A DNA stretch of 33,899 bases, from the NCBI GenBank assembly GCA_963798805.1, contig CAWCVC010000003.1, forward strand, positions 1 to 33,899, in the 5' to 3' direction. This stretch comes from CAVZCK01 sp963798805. GTDB taxonomy: Bacteria > Pseudomonadota > Alphaproteobacteria > Rhizobiales > Rhodomicrobiaceae. Below are positions 8,758 through 16,884 of the stretch, piece by piece (within the stretch, counting starts at the first letter, position 1; every line of letters begins with the position of its first letter). Both the position numbers and the translations under genes were made by a program. The notes below the pieces were generated by a model. The model did no database searches, was not told the DNA's origin, and saw nothing but the letters and a program-made list of their open reading frames with translations.

Positions 8758-9228
8758 TCAGTCCAGCGCGTTTTGTTTGTCGAAGCCGTCAGGGTGTTTG
8801 GGCTTGCACGGCGTCGTCCAGCAAGGTCCCAGATCGCGCAGCTCGGCTTCGATGCAATCGACTTGCAGCCTTATGGCGCTGCCGCCGGCAAAGATCAGCG
8901 TAATGAACCCGTTCGGCGTCTGAGACGGCTCGAATCCGATGGCAAGCAGCTCCAGCGCGTCGTTCGGCCGATCGAGCGCCAGGTTCTTGACCTGCGCATG
9001 GCGGACATTTTCGAACCTCAGCGCGCACTGGCGCCGTTCGTAGCTGGCCCCATTTCCGCCATGGCCCTCAGCCGAGTCCAGCCAATTGAAGCGTTTCATG
9101 ACGGCGGCGAACCGGCGTTCGCCAGGGATGAATGCCATGTCTTCGACTTTCAGGATCGCGTCCTGCAAATTGGCGGACAGGACCCTGAGGTCGTCCTCGT
9201 CCAAGGCGATAAGTTTCAGAAGGTCCAT
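8758..9228 (-). CDS. DUF2948 family protein
   Basis: A 156-residue protein that I recognise as the alphaproteobacterial DUF2948 family, with no established function. Visible landmarks are MDLLKLIALDEDDLRVLSA at the N-terminus, FIPGERRFAAVMKRFNW, ERRQCALRFENV, LELLAIGF and a C-terminal IRLQVDCIEAELRDLGPCW. No signal peptide or membrane segment is seen. In many alphaproteobacteria it lies between murA and hisD, as here: hisD begins four bases after its stop. The murA side is separated by 343 bases that contain two long inverted repeats. Confidence 0.88.
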   Translation of the reverse strand: MDLLKLIALDEDDLRVLSANLQDAILKVEDMAFIPGERRFAAVMKRFNWLDSAEGHGGNGASYERRQCALRFENVRHAQVKNLALDRPNDALELLAIGFEPSQTPNGFITLIFAGGSAIRLQVDCIEAELRDLGPCWTTPCKPKHPDGFDKQNALD

Positions 9229-9276
9229 GGTCTACCAGCCGCAAATTCTGACGAACTTCTGCATCACCACACTCGT

Positions 9277-9344
9277 GGAGCGAATTTGACATTTGAGTCT
9301 CGCCTGTCGCGAGCACGCGCTCAAATGTCAAATTCAAAAGCTCC
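9277..9344. repeat. Long perfect inverted repeat (extragenic palindrome)
   Basis: A 16-base arm gaatttgacatttgag (9282-9297) is repeated exactly in reverse complement at 9320-9335. The structure extends outward through ggagc (9277-9281) and gctcc (9340-9344) with a four-A bulge, and inward through ctcgc/gcgag in the loop. It lies between murA and DUF2948 and lacks a T-run on the leftward transcript, so it reads more as an extragenic palindromic repeat or a small non-autonomous element than as a standard terminator. Confidence 0.8.
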
Positions 9345-9363
9345 ACCAGCCTCATAAACTTGG

Positions 9364-9440
9364 TAGCGGTCCTTTTTGATTCCAGCATTTGCTCAAGGGG
9401 CATGCTGCAAGCGGATGCAAATGCCGGAATCGGACCACTA
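9364..9440. repeat. Second imperfect inverted repeat beside the first
   Basis: The stretch at 9364-9392 (tagcggtcc, five extra bases, gattccagcatttgc) is matched in reverse complement by 9417-9440 (gcaaatgccggaatc, ggaccacta). Apart from the five-base insertion the arms differ at two positions. It is 20 bases from the first palindrome, in the same murA-DUF2948 gap, so the gap may be a repeat insertion hot spot. Confidence 0.7.
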
Positions 9441-9571
9441 GAGCTTTATCAGATATGCGCCTTCGCCGGCAAAGCGCAAGCCGCGCCCGCGACTTTCCGA
9501 GATGCGCTCATATGCGGGCCAAACGCCAATTTTTTGCACCGGTTTGCCGTGGTGCAGCGTAGGCCGCTGGC

Positions 9572-10864
9572 TCACGCGTGAATGCGCTCAATATTGGCCC
9601 CGCAGGCGCCCAGCTTCTCCTCCAGCCGCTCGAAGCCTCGATCGAGATGATAGACGCGGTTTATCGTCGTCTCACCGCGCGCCATCAGCCCGCCGATGAC
9701 CAGCGACACCGAGGCCCGCAGATCCGTCGCCATGACTTCCGCACCGCGCAATCCTTTGACGCCGCGCACATGGGCCGTGTCGCCGGCGATCCGGATATCC
9801 GCCCCGAGCCGCGCGAGCTCCTGCACATGCATAAATCGGTTTTCGAAAATCGTCTCCCGGATTTGCGCCTCGCCGGAGCTGACCGCCATCAGCGCCATCA
9901 GCTGCGCCTGCAGGTCGGTGGGGAAGCCGGGAAATGGCTGCGTCTCGACATTGACAGGGGCGATCCCGGCGCCGTGGCGCGTTACCTGGATTCCGTGATT
10001 GGTTTCGGTGATCTCGGCACCCGCACGGCGCAGCACGCCGAGCGCTTCCTGAAGCAGATCGGCGCGTGCACCTTCGAGCAGCACATTTCCGCCAGTTGCC
10101 GCCACGGCCATCGCATAGGTGCCGGTCTCGATCCGATCCGGCAGCACCGTGTGAACCGCGCCTTCGAGGTAATCGGCGCCCTGAACGCGCAGCGTCGATG
10201 TATCGATGCCGTCGATCTGCGCACCCATTTTGATCAGGCACGCCGCCAGATCGCCGACCTCAGGCTCGCGAGCCGCGTTTTCGATGACGGTCTCGCCCCT
10301 CGCCAGGCTGGCGGCCATCAGCACGTTATGCGTCGCGCCGACTGAAACCGTCGGGAATTCGATCCGCGCGCCACGGAGCCCACCTTTGGGCGCCTTGGCA
10401 ACCACATAGCCGCCCGACAGCTCCATCTCCGCGCCAAGCTTCTGCAGCCCCATCAGATGGAGATCGACCGGCCGTGTTCCGATGGCGCAACCGCCGGGAA
10501 GCGACACGACCGCCTCGCCGTGACGGGCCAGCAGCGGTCCGAGCACCCAGAAGCTCGCCCGCATCCGGCGCACCATGTCGTAAGGCGCGCGCGCATCGAC
10601 GATATCGCGGGCGGTCAGATGGAAGGTCTCGCCAATATGACCGCCATTATTCGCCCGCTTGCCATCCACGGCGCAATCGACCCCGTGATTGCGGAGAATC
10701 CGCGCAAGCAGGTTGGTGTCCGCGAGATTGGGGACGTTCTTGAGCGTCAGCGTGTCGGGAGTGAGGAGGCTTGCGATCATCAGCGGCAGCGCCGCGTTTT
10801 TTGCCCCGCTGATCGGAATGACGCCGTTGAGCGGATGGCCGCCCTCGATGCGAATCTGGTCCAT
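9572..10864 (-). CDS. murA: UDP-N-acetylglucosamine 1-carboxyvinyltransferase MurA
   Basis: A 430-residue EPSP-synthase-fold enzyme. It transfers enolpyruvate from phosphoenolpyruvate to UDP-GlcNAc, the first committed step of peptidoglycan synthesis, in the cytoplasm. The N-terminal GAKNAALPLM carries K22 and N23, and the catalytic and fosfomycin-target cysteine is C126 in GGCAIGTRPVDLHL. FPTVSVGATHN and PGFPTDLQAQLMAL are also canonical, and the length is normal. With Cys at 126 it should be of the fosfomycin-sensitive type. It is probably the first gene of the murA-DUF2948-hisD unit, although the repeats between murA and DUF2948 could separate expression. Confidence 0.97.
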   Translation of the reverse strand: MDQIRIEGGHPLNGVIPISGAKNAALPLMIASLLTPDTLTLKNVPNLADTNLLARILRNHGVDCAVDGKRANNGGHIGETFHLTARDIVDARAPYDMVRRMRASFWVLGPLLARHGEAVVSLPGGCAIGTRPVDLHLMGLQKLGAEMELSGGYVVAKAPKGGLRGARIEFPTVSVGATHNVLMAASLARGETVIENAAREPEVGDLAACLIKMGAQIDGIDTSTLRVQGADYLEGAVHTVLPDRIETGTYAMAVAATGGNVLLEGARADLLQEALGVLRRAGAEITETNHGIQVTRHGAGIAPVNVETQPFPGFPTDLQAQLMALMAVSSGEAQIRETIFENRFMHVQELARLGADIRIAGDTAHVRGVKGLRGAEVMATDLRASVSLVIGGLMARGETTINRVYHLDRGFERLEEKLGACGANIERIHA

Positions 10865-10973
10865 TAGAGATGCCGCCGGTAGGAGTTAGGCTTGATTGAG
10901 CGAATTCATCAAGGATTAGACGAGCATGGCAAAGCGTGCAAGTCCGCCCGTCATGAGCCGGCGGCGCGTCCGG

Positions 10974-11123
10974 TCAGCCGTCATTGCCCTTGGGCGCATC
11001 GCTCGCGCCCTTGCGGGCCTGCGCCTGCGCCTTCCGCTTTTTCAAATTCTCACGCAGCTCGGCCGCGAGACGCTCCTCGCGCTCCTTCCTGGCCGCCTGC
11101 TTTCGCGAAAGCTCGCCGGTCAT
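10974..11123 (-). CDS. Small basic conserved protein (49 aa), function unknown
   Basis: A 49-residue, highly charged protein, MTGELSRKQAARKEREERLA followed by a Lys/Arg/Glu/Ala-rich helix and a short polar tail. I recall similar short RKQxAREEREARLAAALR-type proteins in Hyphomicrobiales near murA, all uncharacterised. The ATG at 11123 is chosen because gagg stands six bases upstream; a longer frame upstream runs into the tRNA gene and is not plausible. It is predicted as one continuous alpha helix with no membrane segment. It could bind nucleic acid, but that is only a guess from charge. Confidence 0.6.
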   Translation of the reverse strand: MTGELSRKQAARKEREERLAAELRENLKKRKAQAQARKGASDAPKGNDG

Positions 11124-11288
11124 GACCCGCCTCATGCTCACAGATCGTCGACGATAAAGCGGGCAAGGCACGGTTTCCAGAGCGATGTTCCGCTCGGCCC
11201 ACGGCTTTCGGTTGACGGCCCGCCGCAACTCTTGTCTATTCGCCGCCGGCATGGCACAGTCCGCGCGGCGTGTTGTGCCGCCTCCTCC

Positions 11289-11363
11289 GCCGCAGTAGCT
11301 CAGTGGTAGAGCGCACCCTTGGTAAGGGTGAGGCCGGGAGTTCAATCCTCCCCTGCGGCACCA
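11289..11363 (+). tRNA. tRNA-Thr (anticodon GGT)
   Basis: A complete cloverleaf. The acceptor strand gccgcag (11289-11295) pairs with ctgcggc (11353-11359), followed by discriminator A and an encoded CCA (11361-11363). The anticodon stem caccc/gggtg (11314-11318 and 11326-11330) encloses the loop ttGGTaa with anticodon GGT at 11321-11323, which reads ACC threonine codons. The T arm has the ttcaatc loop. It marks the right end of the undisturbed chromosome before the IS-rich stretch. Confidence 0.96.
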
Positions 11364-11434
11364 GTGAAAGTCCTGCAAAATCAGTCGTTTACAATTTCGC
11401 TGGGCGGCGAATCCAAGCGCTCGGGGTGCCGTTC

Positions 11435-11453
11435 GCAGGTTCCGCGAACCTGC
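11435..11453 (+). terminator. Hairpin downstream of tRNA-Thr, possible terminator
   Basis: A perfect 8-bp stem gcaggttc-cgc-gaacctgc lies 71 bases after the tRNA, directly before the left end of the IS1380-family element. No T-run follows because the insertion sequence begins three bases later, so a former tail may have been displaced. The terminator role is tentative. Confidence 0.35.
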
Positions 11454-11456
11454 TAA

Positions 11457-13132
11457 CCCGCATTTCTCACGGGGCTGAGGCGCACCGGGGCCTCTGACGG
11501 TGTAAACTTGTTTTGCGAGAACGAGTTATACCAATTCGAGGGAGCTCCCCGATGCTGACAGAGTGTATCGCGAGCAAGATCGATTTTGGAAGAGCGGGCG
11601 GACGCCGTGTGGTCGCGGATTTCGACGGCGGCATGGTCTCCTCGGATGCCGGCGCTCTCCTGCTCGGGGAGACGGACAAGGCCATCCGGCTCGTCGACCG
11701 CTTTGCAACCTGCTTTCGCGATCGACGCCATCCCGCTTACGTGGTGCACGAAGTGAAGACGCTGGTCGCGCAGCGGGTATTCGGTCTGGCGCTGGGCTAT
11801 GAGGACCTCGTCGACCATGACGAGTTGCGGCGTGATCCCGTTCTTGGCGTGCTTCTCGGTAAGCTCGATCGTGCGGCCGAGGCACCGGCGCCGCTGGCCG
11901 GCAAGAGCACGCTGAACCGGCTGGAGCACGCCCCGGCCGAGGGGACGACCGGGCGCTATCACAAGATCGGCCACGACGGCGCGGCTATCGAGGCGCTGTT
12001 CGTCGACTTGTTTCTCGACGCGCACGGCAAGCCGCCGCGTGAGATCGTGCTCGACCTGGACGCCACCGATGATCCGCTGCACGGCCATCAGGAAGGCCGG
12101 TTCTTCCACGGCTATTACGATTGCTATTGCTACCTGCCGCTCTACGTCTTCTGTGGCCGGCATCTTCTGGCCGCCAAACTTCGACGCGCGAACATCGACG
12201 GCAGTGCCGGCGTGGTCGAAGAGACAGCGCGCATTGTCGGCCGGATCCGGGCGCGCTGGCTGAAGGTGAAGATCGTCTTGCGCGCCAATTCCGGCTTCGC
12301 CCGGGAGGCCCTCATGGCCTGGTGCGAGGCCAACAAGGTCGACTACGTCTTCGGCCTTGCCCGCAACGCGCGTCTGGAGGCTCGCATCGCTGAGGCGCTG
12401 GCCGAGGCGCGGCGGCTGTCGGAGGCCGCGGAAGGCAAGCCGGCGCGGGCGTTTCGGGATTTCCTGTGGTCGACGAAGGACTCCTGGTCACGCCACGCCG
12501 CGTAATCGGCAAAGCGGAATGGACCGGCGGCGAAGCCAACCCGCGCTTCCTCGTCACCTCTCTGAAGCCTGGCGCCTGGACCGCCAAGCCACTATACGAA
12601 GATCTCTATTGCAAGCGCGGCGAGATGGAAAACCGCATCAAGGAGGCGCAAGGCGATCTCTTTGCCGACCGCACCTCGGCGGCAACGATGCGGGCCAACC
12701 AGCTGCGCTTGTGGTTTGCCTCGATGGCCTACGTCCTCCTCTGCGCTCTGCGCCGGATCGGCCTCGCTCACACGCAACTCGCCACCGCTACCTGCGGCAC
12801 GATCAGGCTCAAGCTGCTGAAAATCGGCGCTTTGGTGAAAATCAGCGCGCGTCGGGTCAAGATCGCCTTCGCGTCCGCCTGTCCGTCCGCTGCGGAATGG
12901 CGTCTCGCCGCGGCGCGTCTCGCGCATGCCCGCGGCTCCCCCGCCTGAGGCGCGTGGCTGCGACGCGTCCCTCTCGCGGCAACCCCGAGGCCCACTGGAG
13001 ACCGAAGAACCCGAGCCAATGAACGAAGCTGATCGCGCGGTCTGCGCCACCCACACGCTCGTCACGTGCCACCATCGCCGACAAATCGGCCGGATGACCA
13101 TGCCCGAGCGTCAGATGCGTGAGAAATGCGGG
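11457..13132 (+). mobile_element. IS1380-family insertion sequence, about 1.68 kb
   Basis: Bounded by a perfect 15-base terminal inverted repeat: cccgcatttctcacg at 11457-11471 and cgtgagaaatgcggg at 13118-13132. The flanks are ctaa on the left and ctag on the right, a near-match consistent with a 4-bp target duplication that has changed at one base. The size fits the IS1380 family, and the single transposase gene inside belongs to that family. The transposase is frameshifted, so the copy is probably immobile on its own. Its right end cuts into a cytochrome c gene. Confidence 0.88.
11513..12948 (+). pseudogene. IS1380-family DDE transposase, frameshifted
   Basis: The first part (11513-12505, probably starting at the ATG at 11552) reads RRVVADFDGGMVSSDAGALL, LDLDATDDPLHGHQEGRFFH, KIVLRANSGFAREALM and WCEANKVDYVFGLARN. 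These are hallmark IS1380 transposase segments containing the DDE aspartates. It breaks near 12490: after DSWSR the frame runs into HAA-stop, while the next frame (from about 12493) continues RRVIGKAEW, KANPRF-like, YCKRGEMENRIKEAQGDLFA (with the catalytic glutamate) and ends at 12948. Two extra bases or one missing base at the run cgccacgccgcg explains the break. The family is not known for programmed frameshifting, so I call a broken gene. Confidence 0.88.
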
Positions 13133-13363
13133 CTAGCGCTGTTTGTTCGTAGGCTGGCTGAGCGAGCCAACCTGGTTGCCGCCAAGCATGCGGTGGACAA
13201 TATGAACCTAAAGTCATCCAATGTCGTGTGGACGGCGGAGGTTCTCGACCAATATCTCCAAAATCCGCAGGCAGCCATTCCCGGAAATCGGATGCCTTTC
13301 TCCGGCATTCCGCAGGCAGACAAACGCGCCGATATCATCGCCTATCTCGCGACGATTAAATAG
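13133..13363 (+). pseudogene. Cytochrome c class I, C-terminal remnant
   Basis: Directly right of the IS1380-family element the frame ending at 13363 reads SSNVVWTAEVLDQYLQNP, then GNRMPFSGIPQADKRADIIA and YLATIK-stop. This is the C-terminal half of a small class I c-type cytochrome: the VWT-(x)n-LxxYLxNP helix, the methionine heme ligand in GNRMPFSGI and the final DIIAYL helix. The CxxCH heme-binding segment is absent, removed or displaced by the insertion, so no functional protein can result. The few residues before SSNVVW do not look like cytochrome sequence. The intact protein would have been a periplasmic electron carrier. Confidence 0.75.
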
Positions 13364-13788
13364 CAGCCGCCTGCATATTCGCGCTTCGCCGCCACGACGT
13401 GCATTCGGAACAGCAAAACAACAGCGATCGCCGTATCGCGATCGCTGCGTTGATATTTGCCGACCGCGCCTGCTAATCCCCGGCGGTTCGAACACCGCGC
13501 CCGACATTTGACCACACCGTTCCCGACGATTCCGACCGCCGCCATGCGCCTGCTGCAGCGCACCGTGCCGGACGCACATTGCTGACACATCACGATCCGC
13601 CTGGCGGCTTTAGCCCAAGGTTTAGGTTGACCGACTATTTCGCCCGGCCGACCGAGCCTCCCGCACAATATCGATCAGGCAGCAGAACGCGCAATTATTG
13701 CCTACGCCCCAAGCGGGTAACCAGGAGACGACGAAGCAACGCTACTCAGAACAGTTGAGGCGAAAGCAGCCATTGTCTTGAGACCTAG
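13364..13788. other. Intergenic region with no recognisable gene
   Basis: About 425 bases between the cytochrome remnant and the NAD(P)-binding protein gene. It contains a perfect inverted repeat agcgatcg (13423-13430) and cgatcgct (13439-13446) with an 8-base loop, which may be a terminator-like hairpin for the lost cytochrome gene. A minus-strand frame of 108 codons crosses the area but shows no family feature and is rich in Arg and Cys, as expected of noise. The promoter of the next gene should lie towards 13788. Confidence 0.4.
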
Positions 13789-13803
13789 ATGAGAGGTGAA
13801 GTC

Positions 13804-14565
13804 ATGAAGATCGTTGTCATCGGCGGGACCGGCCTGATCGGGTCGAAGGTCGTAGAGAAGCTGAAGCAAAAGGGGCATGAGACGATTGCAGCTGCTCCGA
13901 AGACCGGCGTGAACACAATCACCGGCGAAGGCTTGGCCGAGGCGCTCGCGGGGGCCGACGTCGTCGTCGACGTGGCCAACTCGCCGTCATTCGAAGACAA
14001 GGCCGCGATGGACTTTTTCCAGACCGCCGGCCGGAATATCACGGCGGCCGAGGTTGCAGCCGGGGTCAAGCATCACGTCGCTCTTTCCGTCATCGGCACC
14101 GAGCGCTTGCAGAGCAGCGGGTATTTTCGCGCCAAGCTGGCCCAGGAGAACCTGATCAGGACCTCGCCGATACCCTACACTCTCGTCCGCGCGACGCAGT
14201 TCTTCGAGTTCATTCGCGCTATCGCGCAATCGAACACTCAGGGCGAGGTCGTGCGTCTTCCCCATGCGACGTTCCAGCCGATGGCGGCGGAAGATGTCGC
14301 GACCGCGGTCGCCGAGGCGGCCTTGGCGGCCCCCGTGAACGGCACCATCGAGATCGCCGGCCCCGCCGTCGTCCACATGGATGAGATTGTCGCCACGACC
14401 CTTCAGCATGACGAGGACCGGCGCAAGGTGGTTGCGGATCCGAACGCGCTTTACTACGGCATCAAGCTGACCGACCAGTTGCTCCTTCCCAGCCCAAACG
14501 CACAGCTCGGTTCGACAAAATTCGACTGGTGGCTGACCCACGTTCCGCCACCGGCCAGCACGTAG
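13804..14565 (+). CDS. NmrA-like NAD(P)-binding oxidoreductase
   Basis: A 253-residue atypical short-chain dehydrogenase/NmrA-type protein. The Rossmann nucleotide-binding motif GGTGLIG is at residues 7-13 of MKIVVIGGTGLIGSKVVEKL. VVVDVANSPSFEDKAAMDFF, then HHVALSVIGTERLQSSGYFRAK and PYTLVRATQFFEF match the family's DVANSP/YxxxK-like region (Y..K as GYFRAK). The ATG at 13804 is chosen over the in-frame ATG at 13789 because aggtgaag lies just upstream and the Rossmann strand should start at once. Related proteins are annotated as NAD(P)H-binding or quinone/flavin-linked stress proteins; the substrate is unknown. It is the only clearly intact cargo gene in the IS-rich segment. Confidence 0.85.
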   Translation: MKIVVIGGTGLIGSKVVEKLKQKGHETIAAAPKTGVNTITGEGLAEALAGADVVVDVANSPSFEDKAAMDFFQTAGRNITAAEVAAGVKHHVALSVIGTERLQSSGYFRAKLAQENLIRTSPIPYTLVRATQFFEFIRAIAQSNTQGEVVRLPHATFQPMAAEDVATAVAEAALAAPVNGTIEIAGPAVVHMDEIVATTLQHDEDRRKVVADPNALYYGIKLTDQLLLPSPNAQLGSTKFDWWLTHVPPPAST

Positions 14566-14642
14566 CCTCGCCCCAAGCCCAGAAAACATCAGCATACGGA
14601 CTCGTTTCGAAAAACCGGCGGGCAACTCGTTGAGATCGGACC

Positions 14643-15034
14643 ATGCTACAAAATATCTGCATTGGCGCAGCGGTCCTGATGGGTTTGGCTGCAGCGGCTA
14701 ACGGCCTGCTCATGCTCGAGTCGCCGGCGCAGTGGTATTTATGGGTACCTGGCGTTACCACCACCGGGCCGTACAACCAGCATTTCATTCGCGATATTGG
14801 CCTCATCTTCGGTTCGTGGGAGCCGCCTTCCTGGTCGGGGCCGCGAAACCGCAATATCGGGTCATCCTCTGGGCTGTGCCCACATTGTGGCTGGGCGCTC
14901 ACGCCCTCTTCCACTTTTGCGAAGTCGCGGCCGGCATCTGTGCACCGTCGGCAATTGCCCGCGATTCTCCAGGAGACACGCTCCCCGCTGTCATTGGAGC
15001 TCTTCTGACGCTCTGCGCCGCTCGCGACGCGTAG
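14643..15034 (+). pseudogene. Small integral membrane protein, one frameshift
   Basis: The 5' part (from the ATG at 14643) reads MLQNICIGAAVLMGLAAAAN, then GPYNQHFIRDIGLIFG. At about 14812-14816 the sequence ggttcgtggga should be ggtttcgtggga: one T is missing and coding continues in another frame as FVGAAFLVGAAKPQYRVILW, HALFHFCEVAAGIC and PAVIGALLTL, ending at 15034. Joined, the product would be about 130 residues with three or four membrane helices and a conserved HFIRDIG loop. I recall similar uncharacterised proteins next to oxidoreductases, but no function. A sequencing error in the T-run would also explain the break. Confidence 0.6.
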
Positions 15035-15112
15035 ACAAGCCCGACCGGTCGTAACACGCTGCGCGTCAACTTGAGCCGTGGCTAGCGCGCTATCCCCATC
15101 TGAAAGGACTAA

Positions 15113-16448
15113 GGACGCTCCGAACAATAACTGCTACGAAAACCCTGGTTGCCTTGGTTTGATTGTGTAGTTCCATTCGGGATGGAAATTATCGCCGGTT
15201 ATGTCGAGCCGCTCCATTTCGGCGTGGCTGACCTTGATGCCCTTCTCGTAGGTGCGGGTATCGAGCGCACACTCGACCTTCAGTCCGACCTTTGTCGTCG
15301 TGGCACCAATCAGCTCGACGATGGCGAGACGATCCGTTAGCGGGCGGCCACGCCAGTTCTGCGTGATATGGCAAAACATGCGGTGCTCGATCTTATTCCA
15401 TTTGGACGTGCCCGGCGGATAGTGGTGGACGTGGAGCACGAGCCCGGTCTCATCGGCAAGCTTCTGCAACTCGACCTTCCAGAGCCGCACGCGCGCGCCG
15501 TTCGAGCCGCCGCAGTCTGCTGTGATCGTTAGCTCGCGCGCATTTGGATAGCGCTGGCGCCCCATCCGTCCGAGCCAGCTGCGTATCGCCTCAACGGCGA
15601 ACTCGGCCGTGTCGCTGGTGATCCCGACACTGACGAATCCGGTATTGGCCGCCACGTCGTAGACGCCATAGGGCACTGCCTTCCCCAGTTCCTTGTCGAC
15701 GAAATCGTGCACCTTCACGCGCTGCGGATTGCCTTTGGGCCGATAGTCGGAGCCACCGTTCTTGAAGTTGCCGACCAGTTCCTTCTTCTTCGTATCGACC
15801 GAGATCACCGGTTGCCCGGCGGCCTGCGCGGCGACGACCTTAGCGTTGATGTGCTCGAACTGCGCGTTGCGGTCGGGATGCTTTGCGCCTTCATCCGCCT
15901 TGCGATTGAACTGGCGCGAGAAGCCGAGCTTCACCAGCTCCTTGCGCACGGTATCGGCGCTGATCGGATGCCCCATTGCCGTCAGCGCTTCAGCAAGCTT
16001 GCCCATGCTCTTCGACACCCAAATCAGGGGCCGCATCGGATCGCCGAGAGTGGCAGGCTCGACAAGGCGCTTGAGCTCGGGCACAAGCTCTGGATCCGTT
16101 TCGGCAACGGACCGACGCCCGCCGCCAGAGCGGCGAATCCTGCCCTTCGCCAGCGGATCCGCGTCGAGATCGTCCTTGCCGCGATTGATCGTCGAGCGGG
16201 CGAGCCCCGTGATCCGCGCGACAACCGAGAGCCCGCCCCAGCCGGCGGTCCGCACCTCGGCTGCTGCGAACAAGCGTCGCCCCCGTTCGTCAAGCCGGAT
16301 GCCGACCGTGTCCCACCGGTATTGAATGGCGTCCTCGTCGATCATGCAACCGACATACGTCTGTTCGCCCAGATCCGGAATCCCGGGCAGGCTGAGTCAC
16401 ACGGTCACACGCACACGGATCGCAATTCAGTTATTGTTCGGGATGTCC
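15113..16448 (-). mobile_element. ISAzo13-family insertion sequence, 1,336 bp
   Basis: Terminal inverted repeats of 21 bases at 15113-15133 and 16428-16448 match at 18 positions; the inner 14 bases (ccgaacaataactg) are perfect. The trinucleotide taa flanks both ends (15110-15112 and 16449-16451), a probable 3-bp target duplication. The element contains one full-length transposase gene on the minus strand and looks intact. Its right end stands only six bases before the ATG of the glutathione S-transferase gene, so it has replaced that gene's promoter and ribosome-binding site. Confidence 0.9.
15134..16345 (-). CDS. ISAzo13-family transposase
   Basis: A 403-residue, apparently full-length DDE transposase. 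The N-terminal part has a helix-turn-helix (VVARITGLARSTINRG) and the conserved RRSGGGRRSVAETDPELVPE linker. The catalytic region contains VISVDTKKKELVGNFKNGG with the first Asp, ELTITADCGGSNGARVRLWK with the second, and HHYPPGTSKWNKIEHRMFCH with the glutamate. These phrases are diagnostic of the ISAzo13 family. No stop or frameshift is seen and the gene fills the element between its inverted repeats, so it may be active. Confidence 0.93.
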   Translation of the reverse strand: MIDEDAIQYRWDTVGIRLDERGRRLFAAAEVRTAGWGGLSVVARITGLARSTINRGKDDLDADPLAKGRIRRSGGGRRSVAETDPELVPELKRLVEPATLGDPMRPLIWVSKSMGKLAEALTAMGHPISADTVRKELVKLGFSRQFNRKADEGAKHPDRNAQFEHINAKVVAAQAAGQPVISVDTKKKELVGNFKNGGSDYRPKGNPQRVKVHDFVDKELGKAVPYGVYDVAANTGFVSVGITSDTAEFAVEAIRSWLGRMGRQRYPNARELTITADCGGSNGARVRLWKVELQKLADETGLVLHVHHYPPGTSKWNKIEHRMFCHITQNWRGRPLTDRLAIVELIGATTTKVGLKVECALDTRTYEKGIKVSHAEMERLDITGDNFHPEWNYTIKPRQPGFS

Positions 16449-16884
16449 TAACCAATGAAGCTATACTACTCCCCCGGCGCATGTAGTTTGGCGGACCACA
16501 TCGCTCTGCGAGAGGCTGGCATCCCGTTCGACAGCGAGCGCGTGGACCTGAAATCAAAGGTCACGGCCCCCGGTGCTGATTTCAACCACGTAAACCCCAA
16601 AGGCTATGTGCCAGCGCTGCTGCTGGACGATGGCGAAGTCGTGACGGAGAACATAGCCGTGCTCGACTATATCGCGAGCCGGGCTCCTGTCCTAGGTCTT
16701 GAAGGTCCGCGCAGCCGCACGCGACTGCTCGAAGGCTTGGCCTATATCTCGACCGAGTTGCACAAGGCCTACGAGCCCCTCTTCACGGGCGCGCGCGACG
16801 CCGTGCAGGCGAGCGAGGCAATCACCAACCGCATGCAGGATTTAGCCGATAGGGTCGAAGGTGATTATCTGTTTGGCGATAAGC

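Noticed and set aside
11124..11378. Upstream extension of the small basic protein through tRNA-Thr
   Set aside because: It would translate the tRNA gene; a better start with gagg upstream is at 11123.
13423..13446. agcgatcg / cgatcgct hairpin as an attachment or regulatory site
   Set aside because: Single short palindrome without partner, T-run or neighbouring promoter; noted only in the gap description.
13342..13668. 108-codon minus-strand frame in the gap right of the cytochrome remnant
   Set aside because: Cys/Arg-rich, no recognisable domain, overlaps the cytochrome remnant on the other strand.
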